46,177 bases of DNA from Campylobacteraceae bacterium (GCA_026988975.1 JALSKH010000162.1:1-46177); one strand, 5' to 3'; positions 34,173 through 42,790 are shown, counted from the first letter of the stretch. Program-made: numbers and translations. The notes: generated by a model not told the origin, from the sequence alone.

Positions 34173-35551
34173 ATTTCCTTAAAATGAATTGATTTTAGTT
34201 TTGTGACATGATCAAATCCAAATGCAGAGAGAGTTACACCTCTGCCTGTCTCTTTGACTCCTGTCCATGCAAGGGCTGGATCAAGATAGTCACATCTGTT
34301 TAGATATACTGTTCCTGTCTCTATCTTTGTAGATAATTCTCTAGCTGCATTTATATCTTTTGACCAGATAGAAGCGGTCAGTCCATAGTCGCTGTCGTTC
34401 ATGAGCTCCAGTGCCTCTTCGTCACTCGATACTTTCATGATACCTACTACAGGACCAAAACTCTCTTCATTCATCACTCTCATGGTGTGGTCAACCCCAA
34501 CTAGAACGGTCGGAGCAAGATATGGTGTTCCCTCTTTGGAGTTTGGAAATAGTGATTCTTCTACCAAAGATACCGCACCTTTATCTAGTGCCTCTTTTAT
34601 CTGCTCTCTGACAAAATTTGCAGCACCTGTTTTGACCATAGGTCCAAGTGTTGTGCTTTTCTCCAATGGATTTCCAAGTTTATACTCTTTTGTTATCTTT
34701 ACAAATTTTTCGATAAACTCATCGTACACATCTTCGTGTACATATATCCTCTCTATTCCACAGCATGATTGTCCCGAGTTGAAAAAAGCACCATCTACAA
34801 GATTTTCGGCACTATAGTCTATATTTGCATCAGCTCTGACATACGCAGGGTCTTTGCCTCCAAGTTCTAGGCCACAAGGGATAAATTTATTTACGATTGC
34901 CTTTTGAACTTCATATCCACCCTTAACCGAGCCTGTAAAGTAAACTCCATCAACCCTAGAATCAGCCATAAATTTTGAAGCGTCACTATGTTGAAGATGA
35001 AGATATGAAAAAAGTCCACCAGGCAAACCAGCCTCATCAAAAGCCTCTTTATATCTGTGAGCTACCAATGGAGTTTGTGTGGAGTGCCTCAATATAACAG
35101 CATTTCCAGCTAAAAGGGCAGGAACTATGACATTTATGGATGTTAAAAATGGATAATTCCAAGGACTAAGCACTGCTACAATACCTAAAGGCTCCTTTAA
35201 AATATATCTTTCAAATCCACTCTTTTTTTCAGGATAAAAGGGCTTTAGAGAATCTTCTGCAATGCTAAGCATATACTCTGCCCTCTCTCTCAATCCTCGC
35301 ATCTCCAAGACTCCATAAGAGACAGGTCTTCCCATCTGATACGCGAGCTCTACTGCTATATCTTCACTTTTGGCAACTATCGAGTCTATAAATTTTTGTA
35401 TATACTCTACTCTTTTTTGCAATGGTTTGTTAGCCCACTCTTTTTGTGCTTTTTTAGCCATCTCTAGTGTGTTGTTTGTATCTTCTAGAGTGTTATACTC
35501 TAGCTCTTGATAAACAGTACCATCTATCGGTGTGATTGTTTTAAATTTCAT
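34169..35551 (-). CDS. Aldehyde dehydrogenase (NAD(P)+)
   Basis: 460 residues. 'VLSPWNYPF' (128-136) and 'VYFTGSVKGG' (203-212) bind the cofactor, E229 in 'LELGGKDP' is the general base and C263 in 'NSGQSCCGIER' is the nucleophile. The end 'SAFGFDHVTKLKS' is like succinate-semialdehyde/lactaldehyde type enzymes. It likely acts on the aldehyde made by the neighbouring alcohol dehydrogenase. Spaced 18 nt after the ligase gene, with a ribosome site AAGGAAAAT close to the ATG. Confidence 0.93.
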   Translation of the reverse strand: MKFKTITPIDGTVYQELEYNTLEDTNNTLEMAKKAQKEWANKPLQKRVEYIQKFIDSIVAKSEDIAVELAYQMGRPVSYGVLEMRGLRERAEYMLSIAEDSLKPFYPEKKSGFERYILKEPLGIVAVLSPWNYPFLTSINVIVPALLAGNAVILRHSTQTPLVAHRYKEAFDEAGLPGGLFSYLHLQHSDASKFMADSRVDGVYFTGSVKGGYEVQKAIVNKFIPCGLELGGKDPAYVRADANIDYSAENLVDGAFFNSGQSCCGIERIYVHEDVYDEFIEKFVKITKEYKLGNPLEKSTTLGPMVKTGAANFVREQIKEALDKGAVSLVEESLFPNSKEGTPYLAPTVLVGVDHTMRVMNEESFGPVVGIMKVSSDEEALELMNDSDYGLTASIWSKDINAARELSTKIETGTVYLNRCDYLDPALAWTGVKETGRGVTLSAFGFDHVTKLKSIHFKEI

Positions 35552-35569
35552 CTATTTTCCTTCGTACTT

Positions 35570-36934
35570 TTAAATTATCTCAAAATATCTGCTTAACTGC
35601 CAGTCTGTTATCGCTTTTAACTGTTCACTCTCTTCCCACTCTCTTGTCATTGCGTAATGGTCAATAAAAACATCACCAAAAATCTCTCTAGCAATAGTTG
35701 ATTTTTTCAATCTTCTAGCTGCATCTCCTAGTGTGCGTGGAAATGAAAACTCATCTTCTAGTTTTTGCTCATAGGCATTCCCATCTATCGGCTTAGTTGG
35801 TTCGATTCTATTTTTTATACCCCAGATTCCACTTCCAACAGCAGCGCTTAGTGCTATGTATGGGTTTATATCTGCTGCGGTTACTCTATACTCTACCCTT
35901 TGTGATTTTGCTTCTCCTGTTATGGCTCGTAAAGCACATGTTCGGTTATCTACTCCCCATGTAGCTTGCGTTGGAGCCCAAAAACCGGGAATCAATCTCG
36001 TGTATGAGTTGCAAGTTGGGGATATCATCGCTAGAAGTTCTGGCATCAGTTTTTGCTGCCCTCCTATAAACCAACGCATCTCATCTGAGATACTGTTTTT
36101 CTTGTTTTGATCATAAAATATAGATTTTCCATCACTATTTTGTGCCGATAAATGCAAGTGTCCCGATTGTCCAGGGTATTTGTTTGACCATTTTGCCATA
36201 AATGTTGCCATTAAGCCATTTTGTTGGGCCAAAACTTTAGTAAAAGTCTTGAAAAGAACAGCTTTATCTGCCGCTTTTAAGAGTTTATCATAATACAATG
36301 CCGCTTCTATGACACCGGGTCCTGTTTCAGTGTGAAGTCCCTCTATGGGCATATCCATCTCTTCACAAAGTTCAAGTAACTCTTCATAAAAGTTGGAATG
36401 AACACTGTTTCTAAGTAGTGAATACCCAAACATACCTGGCGTAAAAGTCTCTAGGTTTTTATAATCTTTTTCTCGTACACTTTTTGGACTTTCATTAAAA
36501 AGAAAAAATTCAAATTCAGCAGCTGCTGAAAAATTTATACCCATCTCTTTTGCTTCATCAATCATCTTTTTTAAAAGAGTTCTAGGGCAAACATCCTTAT
36601 GCTTACCTCCCTTTTGAAAATCAACCAAAAAGAGGATAGTATCTTTTTCGAGTGGCAACTCTCTACATGTAGAGATATCTATATGCCCCAAAGCGTCAGG
36701 AAATGCGTCATTCCAGCCAGTTATAGACTCTTTTGCATATAGTTCATCTCTGCTATCCCAGCCAAATATAACATCACAAAAGCCAAGTCCGCTTTGAAGC
36801 ACAGATTTGAATTTTTCTTTATTGATATACTTACCTCGTAAAATTCCATCTATGTCTGTAGTGGCAAGTTTGATCCGTTTTATGCCTCTTTTTTCTATCA
36901 AATCCAAAGCTTCTTGTGGTGTTGTTATATCCAT
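35570..36934 (-). CDS. Glutamine-synthetase-like gamma-glutamyl ligase
   Basis: 454 residues of the GS-I fold, but of the PuuA/GlnT-like branch rather than nitrogen-assimilating GlnA. 'IKLATTDIDGILRGKYI' replaces the typical GlnA N-terminal block, 'AAAEFEFFLF' (Glu metal ligands), 'HTETGPGVIEAAL' and 'GQSGHLHLS' are the central sites, and 'NRTCALRAI...RVEYRVTAADINPYIALSAAVG' the C-terminal core. There is no clear adenylylation-tyrosine segment. Such enzymes join glutamate to amines (putrescine, ethanolamine, others). It heads an operon with ALDH, ADH and an esterase. Confidence 0.85.
   Translation of the reverse strand: MDITTPQEALDLIEKRGIKRIKLATTDIDGILRGKYINKEKFKSVLQSGLGFCDVIFGWDSRDELYAKESITGWNDAFPDALGHIDISTCRELPLEKDTILFLVDFQKGGKHKDVCPRTLLKKMIDEAKEMGINFSAAAEFEFFLFNESPKSVREKDYKNLETFTPGMFGYSLLRNSVHSNFYEELLELCEEMDMPIEGLHTETGPGVIEAALYYDKLLKAADKAVLFKTFTKVLAQQNGLMATFMAKWSNKYPGQSGHLHLSAQNSDGKSIFYDQNKKNSISDEMRWFIGGQQKLMPELLAMISPTCNSYTRLIPGFWAPTQATWGVDNRTCALRAITGEAKSQRVEYRVTAADINPYIALSAAVGSGIWGIKNRIEPTKPIDGNAYEQKLEDEFSFPRTLGDAARRLKKSTIAREIFGDVFIDHYAMTREWEESEQLKAITDWQLSRYFEII
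36661..36674. repeat. CTCTACATGTAGAG palindrome, copy 5 (in ligase gene)
   Basis: Perfect 14-bp form; reads Ser-Thr-Cys-Arg-Glu on the coding strand. Confidence 0.8.
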
Positions 36935-36950
36935 AATTTCTCCAATAATT

Positions 36951-37364
36951 TTATCTTAATACATTTGTTAAAAAACCACTTTTTAGAGTGCGATATATGT
37001 CAAAATCACTATCTATGCTCGCTATTTTAGTGATTTTTTCTTTGTGCGCTATATATAAAAGTGTAGCGTCTGCCAGATCCATGGGTACATTTGTATATCT
37101 TTCCATCTGTGTGTAGATATGTTTTAATTCATTTTGCTCTATATTATAAATAAAAAGACCGCCGGTGTGAACCCATTTTAGAAAATCAATTTGTACTTGA
37201 AGATGAAAGTCTAACATATGCGAAACTTCAGTCAAAACTGCCCAGCTGCTTAGCAGTCTGCCGTTATAGTTCTTTAAAAACTCAAGCACAGACTTATGAT
37301 ATCTATCATTTTTGTCAAATAGAGCGATAAGCGGACCACTATCTATGAGTATCGTGTTTCGCAT
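36951..37364 (-). CDS. PIN-domain toxin (VapC-like)
   Basis: 137 residues. The acidic PIN site is complete: D8 ('ILIDSGPLIALFD'), E46 ('AVLTEVSHML'), D96/D99 ('MDLADATLLYIA') and D118 ('IASIDSDFDIYR'). VapC toxins cleave tRNA or rRNA. It overlaps the antitoxin gene by 26 nt, an unusually long overlap for translational coupling, and lies 16 nt ahead of the ligase gene, so read-through into that operon is possible. Confidence 0.87.
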   Translation of the reverse strand: MRNTILIDSGPLIALFDKNDRYHKSVLEFLKNYNGRLLSSWAVLTEVSHMLDFHLQVQIDFLKWVHTGGLFIYNIEQNELKHIYTQMERYTNVPMDLADATLLYIAHKEKITKIASIDSDFDIYRTLKSGFLTNVLR

Positions 37365-37599
37365 TGAGTTTCTCTTTTAGTTTTTGTTTATAAGTTGTGG
37401 ATAAGTCATCTCTCCCACTTCCATACTTTCCAAAGAGAGTTTGACCAAGTTTGTAGGAGCTTTTATCTAGTTCTGTAGTTTTTGTTTTAAAATATAGTAT
37501 CAGCGCTTCCTTAACAACATCAGTTTTGGTTTTTGCCAGTCCTTTTGTGACTCTAGTAAGCTCTCTTTCTAAATTTTCAGGTAGTCTTACGGCTAACAT
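37339..37599 (-). CDS. Ribbon-helix-helix antitoxin
   Basis: 86 residues from ATG 37599. The N-terminus 'MLAVRLPENLERELTRVTKGLAKTKTDVVKEALILYF' is an RHH DNA-binding fold (strand then two helices); the C-terminus is charged and would wrap the toxin. I prefer this ATG to a GTG nine nt upstream because the GTG lies in the ribosome site AAAGGTGGG. It likely represses its own operon through the repeats 17 nt upstream. Confidence 0.82.
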   Translation of the reverse strand: MLAVRLPENLERELTRVTKGLAKTKTDVVKEALILYFKTKTTELDKSSYKLGQTLFGKYGSGRDDLSTTYKQKLKEKLNAKHDTHR

Positions 37600-37615
37600 T
37601 ATACCCACCTTTCCT

Positions 37616-37639
37616 AGTGTATAACAAAGTGTATAACAA
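37616..37639. promoter_or_regulatory. Direct-repeat operator of the toxin-antitoxin pair
   Basis: Two perfect, abutting copies of AGTGTATAACAA in the 84-bp divergent region between the antitoxin and the EamA gene. A related GTTATGTTAC follows at 37651. Tandem 12-bp spacing suits two RHH dimers on the same face of DNA. Confidence 0.6.
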
Positions 37640-37683
37640 TTTTTCTTAAAGTTATGTTACAATTCCACCAAAAAAGAGAATTT

Positions 37684-38601
37684 GTGGTTAAAAAAGATAT
37701 TGATTGGCTTGGGGTTGGAGCATTGGTTGTTGCTATGATGGTTTGGGCTAGTTCGTTTGTGGCTTTGAAGTCAGCTATCGGTCCGCTAGGTCCGATGAGT
37801 GTGATATTTGGCAGGATGCTGTTTGCTAGTCTTTGTTTCGTCTATTTTATCAAACAATTTACAAAACTAAGTTTTACTAAAAAAGATTTAAAATACATAG
37901 CCGTTATGACGCTTTTTGAGCCTTGCATGTACTTCATATTTGAAGCCAAGGCACTCCAAAATACCTCTGCCGCACAAGCTGGAATCATCACTTCTATGAT
38001 GCCTTTAATCACAGCTGTTGGTGCGGGATTTATACTAAAAGAGGTGATAACAAAAAGAGTGATACTCGGCGCTGTTCTAGCCGTCATGGGAGCTATTTGG
38101 TTGAGTCTTAGCGCTAGCAGTGATGCAAATGCTATAAACCCGCTTCTTGGCAATACGCTAGAGTTTTTGGCGATGATTTGCGGTGCGGGATATGCCATAT
38201 CTGCTAGACATTTGAGTGCTAAATTTTCACCTCTGTTCTTGACTGCTATCCAAGCTTTTGTGGGAGCGATTTTCTTTTTGCCTTTTGCGATTTATGAGTA
38301 CAATACGATGGAGATGCACATAACTCAAAGTGCATTTTTATGGACTCTGTATCTTGGAGTGGTTGTAACGCTAGGTGGATATGGGATGTTCAATTTTGCA
38401 CTTGGTCGCATCGAAGCGAGCAAAGCATCTGTGTTTATAAATCTGATACCGATTTTTGCGGTCATCGCAGCATATATTCTTTTAGGAGAGAGGCTAAAAT
38501 TTGTTCAATTTCTAGCCTCAGGCGTGATACTGACAGGTCTTTTTATATCTCAAGCACCAATCCACAGGCTAAGACAACTCTATAGTTTTCTAAGAAAATA
38601 G
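37684..38601 (+). CDS. EamA/DMT-family transporter
   Basis: About 305 residues with ten hydrophobic helices in two EamA repeats ('GALVVAMMVWASSFVALKSAIGPLGPMSV' and 'NTLEFLAMICGAGYAISARHLS', second repeat ending 'LGERLKFVQFLASGVILTGLFIS'). These export amino acids, purines or other metabolites; substrate unknown. A -10 box TACAAT (37658-37663) makes GTG 37684 the likelier start, since the earlier in-frame ATG 37654 would lie in the promoter; that ATG gives 315 aa if used. The 3' end overlaps the convergent tolC-like gene by 22 nt. Confidence 0.85.
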   Translation: MVKKDIDWLGVGALVVAMMVWASSFVALKSAIGPLGPMSVIFGRMLFASLCFVYFIKQFTKLSFTKKDLKYIAVMTLFEPCMYFIFEAKALQNTSAAQAGIITSMMPLITAVGAGFILKEVITKRVILGAVLAVMGAIWLSLSASSDANAINPLLGNTLEFLAMICGAGYAISARHLSAKFSPLFLTAIQAFVGAIFFLPFAIYEYNTMEMHITQSAFLWTLYLGVVVTLGGYGMFNFALGRIEASKASVFINLIPIFAVIAAYILLGERLKFVQFLASGVILTGLFISQAPIHRLRQLYSFLRK

Positions 38602-39854
38602 TTGTTTCCTGCCATTAATGATATTTGAGCATATTGTAAAAAGATTTTTGATTTTATATCCTCTTTTTTTGCTTTTGTTTTTGCAAGTTCAGCTATGGCT
38701 CTACTTAGTTCATCTCCACTTGCTAGGGAGTTTTCAAACCTTCCGCTTGTCAGTTTATAGTAACTTTCGCTAGCTTCGACTTGTTTGTTTGCTGCTTTTA
38801 GTTGAGATTTTAGTGATTTTAGTCTTGAGAGTGCATTTTTTATGTTTTTGATTACGCCTCTTTGGTAGTCGGCAAAGTAGAGTTTTCTAGCTATTTTTTT
38901 CGCTAATGCTGCTTGTCTTTCGCCACTTTTTTCTCCTCCATCAAAAATGTTATAATTTAGCGTTGCTCCTATGTAGCTTTGGTCTGCATTTGAAAATCCA
39001 TTCCCATCTAGGCTTAAGTCATCTCCTTGCCTTTTTATAGCTCCAAAAATGGCGATATTTGGGTAGTATTTGCTTTTTGCCAACGCTATATCTTTGCTGT
39101 CAATTTTGAGTTGTGTTTTTATCGCTTTTATATCTGCTCTTTGACTAAGCGCCGTGGGTATCAAATCTTTTTTAGAAACAGTAAAGTTTGGCAATTTTTT
39201 CACATCTACTTTCATATTGGTTATATATAAAATATCATTTATTAAAGAGTTTTTTTGCTCTTTGTATGATGTTATAGATGAGATGATTTCGTATTTTTGT
39301 GCTTCGATTTTATATAAGTTCGATATATTTATAAAACCATTGTCATAGAGTCCTTTTGCTTTTTTGTATGATTTTTCTATCGCTGTTTTTGCTTCGTTGC
39401 TTGCTTTTATGGCTTGATTTAGTGAGTAAATTCCACTATATAGTGAAGCGATTTTTAGGTATAACTCTCTTTTTAACTCTTTTGTTTCAAGTCTGTTTTT
39501 TATGAGTTTTAGTTTAGCGATTTGGATAGAGTTGGTTATGGCATATCCTGTAAAAAGCGGATATGTTACAGCGATACTTGCATCTAGATTTGTTCTGGTT
39601 CCAACAGGAAGAGGATGATTTAGTCCAGGTATATGTAGAGTTGTAGTCGGAGTATCATACAGCCTAACTGCTTTTAGATGAAAATCAACAGATGGATAAT
39701 TTTTTGCCTTTTTTGCGCTTAAAAGTTTTTTTAGGGCTTTGCTCTGTTCTTGTTTTGATTTTACAAGCAGATTGTTATCGACACTCTTAATCAAATCACT
39801 AAAATTTGCCGAATACAAAAACAGAGGTAACAATAAAAATATATATTTTTTCAA
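38580..39854 (-). CDS. TolC-family outer-membrane efflux protein
   Basis: 424 residues with a signal peptide (1-16). Two OEP repeats with long coiled-coil helices: 'LKRELYLKIASLYSGIYSLNQAIKASNEAK...KAKGLYDNGFI' and 'QAALAKKIARKLYFADYQRGVIKNIKNALSRLKSLKSQLKAANKQVEASESYYKLTSGRFENSLAS'-type region near the end, with 'ATLNYNIFDGG' as the second strand block. It is the outer channel of the EmrAB-like pump encoded by the next two genes; it overlaps emrB by 4 nt. Confidence 0.9.
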   Translation of the reverse strand: MKKYIFLLLPLFLYSANFSDLIKSVDNNLLVKSKQEQSKALKKLLSAKKAKNYPSVDFHLKAVRLYDTPTTTLHIPGLNHPLPVGTRTNLDASIAVTYPLFTGYAITNSIQIAKLKLIKNRLETKELKRELYLKIASLYSGIYSLNQAIKASNEAKTAIEKSYKKAKGLYDNGFINISNLYKIEAQKYEIISSITSYKEQKNSLINDILYITNMKVDVKKLPNFTVSKKDLIPTALSQRADIKAIKTQLKIDSKDIALAKSKYYPNIAIFGAIKRQGDDLSLDGNGFSNADQSYIGATLNYNIFDGGEKSGERQAALAKKIARKLYFADYQRGVIKNIKNALSRLKSLKSQLKAANKQVEASESYYKLTSGRFENSLASGDELSRAIAELAKTKAKKEDIKSKIFLQYAQISLMAGNNYFLRKL

Positions 39855-41380
39855 TTTTTTTCCTTTAAAGGTTTAAATTTTACAAACAAAAGAGCAGTAA
39901 AAACAGAGCCGATAGCTCCCCAGATAGCTGCACTTGAAAAGACTGACGAGAAGCCATAGTTGTAGCTCATAAATGTCTCATATCTTCCAAAAGAGGCATA
40001 TGCCAAATCTTTTGATATGCCTAAAAAGTTTTGAAAGTTTTGGATGTATTGCATCACAAAAGCACTGTTTTGCAGTTCATTCATATGCAAAAAGTTGATA
40101 TTTTTAAAATACTCCATATTGTTTGTCGCAAGTGCGGTTCCAAAACTTCCACCGACAAATCTCACATAATCCATAAGAACGATAGCCAACTCTCCCTTCT
40201 CTTTTGGAACATTTTGCAAAAGCAAAACTGTAACAGGAGCAAAAAATAGTCCCATACCGATTCCAAAAGGGATAGTAAGAAGTTGAGCTTGTACCAATGG
40301 TGTGTAGTAGTTGAGCGTAGGAAGTATAAAAAATGATGTCAAAACATAAACAATCGTAGCCATCGCTACCACGGTTTTTGCACCTAGCTTGTCTGAGAGC
40401 ATACCGGCGATTGGCGAAAAGACTCCAATGAAAACAGCAAATACAAAGACTGATATACCAGCGTCCAAAGTAGGTAACATCTTTATATGTTCATAGTAAA
40501 CCGGGAGCAGGTAGAAGTATTGGTACATCCCAAAGCCTAGGATAAAAAAGTAGATTAAGATACCATTTGTAAAAGTTGGATTTTTGAAAAGCGAAAAGTC
40601 TATGAGCGTGTGTTTGGAGTACATTTCGCTTAGTATGTATATGAGGTAACCTATGATTGAGATAAAAAAGAGTGCTCCGATGAGTGAGTCGTTCATCCAG
40701 CCTCGCTGCTGACCTTTTGAGAGCATTATGAGGATGGAAATAGTACCAACTGCTATCCAAAAGAAGCTGAAAAAGTTGAAATTTATCTTTTTGAGATTTA
40801 ACTCTTTTGGTAAAAACATCAACCCTGCCGTGGTAAGAAGAAGTCCGACTGGAACATTGATGAAAAAAACCATCCTCCAGCTATAATACTCTGTCAAATA
40901 CCCTCCGATAGTAGGTCCAAGAGCTGGTGCGAAACTAACACCTAGTCCATAGATACCCATAGCAAAACCCTGCTTTTTTGGCGGAAAATATGAAAAGATC
41001 ATTATGTGGCTTGTGACCATGATAAGTGCTTCGCCAACACCTTGAAAAATCCTCGCAAAGATGATAAAAGTAAGGCTATCTGACATCCCGCACATAAGTG
41101 AAAAGAGTGTAAATAGTGCAACTCCAGAGATGAAGATGTATTTTGCTCCAAATCTTTTGATGAGGTACTCTGTGATCAAAAGTGCGATGGCAGCGGCAAT
41201 CATATAGCTAGTGATAATCCACTGAACCCCATACATATCGCTTGAGAGTGGACCCGTGAGTTTTGGTACAATCACATCAACCACAGTGGTATCTAGTATC
41301 GCCATGAAAGCTCCCGTCATGACAATGATACTAAAGATGACACGCTCTTTGGTGGTGATATCCCAACTCTGTTTTTGCAT
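39851..41380 (-). CDS. emrB: EmrB/QacA-type MFS drug exporter
   Basis: 509 residues with 14 predicted helices (DHA2 family). Motif D1/A pattern 'GAFMAILDTTVVDVIVPKL' in helix one (membrane Asp near 29), 'ITEYLIKRFGAKYIFISGVALF' (motif A), and motif C 'GLGVSFAPALGPTIGGYLTEYYSWRMVFFINVP'. It is the proton-driven inner-membrane pump. Its start abuts the emrA stop with no gap. Confidence 0.92.
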   Translation of the reverse strand: MQKQSWDITTKERVIFSIIVMTGAFMAILDTTVVDVIVPKLTGPLSSDMYGVQWIITSYMIAAAIALLITEYLIKRFGAKYIFISGVALFTLFSLMCGMSDSLTFIIFARIFQGVGEALIMVTSHIMIFSYFPPKKQGFAMGIYGLGVSFAPALGPTIGGYLTEYYSWRMVFFINVPVGLLLTTAGLMFLPKELNLKKINFNFFSFFWIAVGTISILIMLSKGQQRGWMNDSLIGALFFISIIGYLIYILSEMYSKHTLIDFSLFKNPTFTNGILIYFFILGFGMYQYFYLLPVYYEHIKMLPTLDAGISVFVFAVFIGVFSPIAGMLSDKLGAKTVVAMATIVYVLTSFFILPTLNYYTPLVQAQLLTIPFGIGMGLFFAPVTVLLLQNVPKEKGELAIVLMDYVRFVGGSFGTALATNNMEYFKNINFLHMNELQNSAFVMQYIQNFQNFLGISKDLAYASFGRYETFMSYNYGFSSVFSSAAIWGAIGSVFTALLFVKFKPLKEKN

Positions 41381-42496
41381 CTATTTTGATCTTTTTATAG
41401 CTATATTTGCACTCATACCGATAAGTAGATCTTTGGTCTTTTCAAGTTTGATTCTTATAGTAAACCTCTGGTCAAGTTTTGTAAATTCACCACTTGCGAT
41501 ATCTCTTGGGATGAGCGAAAATGTTGAAGCAGAAGTTGGCAGTATGCTTTGGACTTCGCCTTTAAATTCTCTGTTATTTAGTGCATCTATCTTGACACTT
41601 ACACTATCTCCTACTTTAACGCCTTTTAACTTTTTCTCAGATAAAAGCACCTCTACATGTAGAGCTTTTGGATCGACTATTGAGTATATAGGGTAGCCTG
41701 CTCTGACTACACTATTCGCATTTATAAACTTTTTGGCAATTCGCCCGCTAAATGGTGCTTTTAGTGTGCAGTAGCCAATCTTATTATCTACCTCTTGAAG
41801 TTGATTTTGCATTGATTTTATCTTTAGTTCAAGTGATTCTATACTCTTTTGTATCTCTTTTGTTTGTTGTTTTTTTATAGTTGAGAGAGTGAGTGCATTT
41901 TGGACATTTTTTAAGTTCAATGTTGCCGCAGTTTGATCTTTTTTGGCAGATAGTATCATATCTCTTAGTGAATTTGCCGCAGTCGATACTTTTTCATAAC
42001 TATTTTTAGATATAAGCTTCTGTTTTAGCATCTTCTTATATCTTTTTTTATCTAGTTCTAGTTTTTTTAGTTTAGTTCTGTTTGCTTTTATAGAGAGTCT
42101 TATAGCTGCGATTTTTTGCTTGTATGAGTCGATATTGTTTTTTGCTATCTTTTCATTTATATCAAGTTCGCTGCCTACTCTTTTTAGTTTTTCCTCAAGC
42201 GCCTCTTTGCTTTTTATAGTCGCTTTTATGGCATTTGAGATTTGCTCTTTGGCATTTAAAAAGTCCGTAGCATCGATTTTTGCTACAACTTCACCCTTTT
42301 TTACGCTATCACCTTCATTTTTAGCGGTCTTGATTATCTTGCCACTAACCTTAAAACTAAGCATAGTTATAGAGTCACTCTTAACAAAAGCAGCGTCACT
42401 GACAGCATTGGCTGATCTATACTTTAGATATACAAATGCCTCATAGCCAAAAAACAGTATCAATAAAACGATAAAAATAGTTCCAATTTTTTTCAT
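41381..42496 (-). CDS. emrA: EmrA/HlyD-type membrane fusion protein
   Basis: 371 residues with one N-terminal membrane helix (3-22), a biotinyl-lipoyl-like fold split by a long coiled coil (about 75-230: 'TIKSKEALEEKLKRVGSELDI', 'LKKLELDKKRYKKMLKQKL'), the return strand 'YCTLKAPFSGRIAKKFINANSVVRAGYPIYSIVDP', and a beta-barrel domain. It bridges EmrB and the TolC-like protein. First gene of the operon, GGAGC 5-9 nt ahead of the ATG. Its natural promoter region is now interrupted or supplied by the multi-hairpin element starting 20 bp upstream. Confidence 0.92.
   Translation of the reverse strand: MKKIGTIFIVLLILFFGYEAFVYLKYRSANAVSDAAFVKSDSITMLSFKVSGKIIKTAKNEGDSVKKGEVVAKIDATDFLNAKEQISNAIKATIKSKEALEEKLKRVGSELDINEKIAKNNIDSYKQKIAAIRLSIKANRTKLKKLELDKKRYKKMLKQKLISKNSYEKVSTAANSLRDMILSAKKDQTAATLNLKNVQNALTLSTIKKQQTKEIQKSIESLELKIKSMQNQLQEVDNKIGYCTLKAPFSGRIAKKFINANSVVRAGYPIYSIVDPKALHVEVLLSEKKLKGVKVGDSVSVKIDALNNREFKGEVQSILPTSASTFSLIPRDIASGEFTKLDQRFTIRIKLEKTKDLLIGMSANIAIKRSK
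41651..41664. repeat. CTCTACATGTAGAG palindrome, copy 6 (in emrA)
   Basis: Perfect 14-bp form, reading Ala-Leu-His-Val-Glu-Val on the coding strand, the same peptide as in copy 3. Confidence 0.8.
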
Positions 42497-42516
42497 AAAA
42501 GCTCCAAAAAATTTAC

Positions 42517-42787
42517 TAGATTTCTTATATAACCCCTTGCATTCTCAGTAACTCATAGATATGTCTGAGCGAGGCAGTTTATCTCTTGCGTAGCCAAAGC
42601 TACGGATGAGATGAACTAACGAAGCCTCAGGCTTATCTATGAGTTACCCGTAGGGAGAAACTAGAAGTAGCAATCTTGCACAAAACTTTTCATCGCCATA
42701 GCTTTGGCTATGACTCAAAAAAAGGTTTTGCACAATCTTACCACTTCTAGTTTCTCTGAGGCTACAAGGGGTTATGTAAGAAATCTA
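42517..42787. repeat. Multi-hairpin element, copy 2
   Basis: A 271-bp structure almost the same length as copy 1 but in the opposite orientation. Outer arms 42517-42548 and 42756-42787 match at 28 of 32 positions. Arm B (42549-42646) closes with TAACTCATAGATA / TATCTATGAGTTA and contains the 57-bp core 42569-42625 with centre CGTAGC-CAAA-GCTACG (42589-42604). A linker CCGTAGG leads to arm A (about 42653-42755), closed by GAGAAACTAGAAGT and its complement and centred on CCATAGC-TTT-GGCTATG. The outer stem and arm bases are unrelated to those of copy 1. It fills most of the divergent region between emrA and the TetR gene. Confidence 0.85.
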
Positions 42788-42790
42788 AAT

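Noticed and set aside
35570-36934. Nitrogen-assimilating glutamine synthetase (glnA)
   Set aside because: N-terminal and glutamate-binding blocks differ from GlnA and fit the PuuA/GlnT-like ligase group; the operon is catabolic in nature.
37616-37639. Minimal CRISPR repeats
   Set aside because: Two abutting 12-bp copies have no spacers or cas genes and sit in a promoter; an operator is the better reading.
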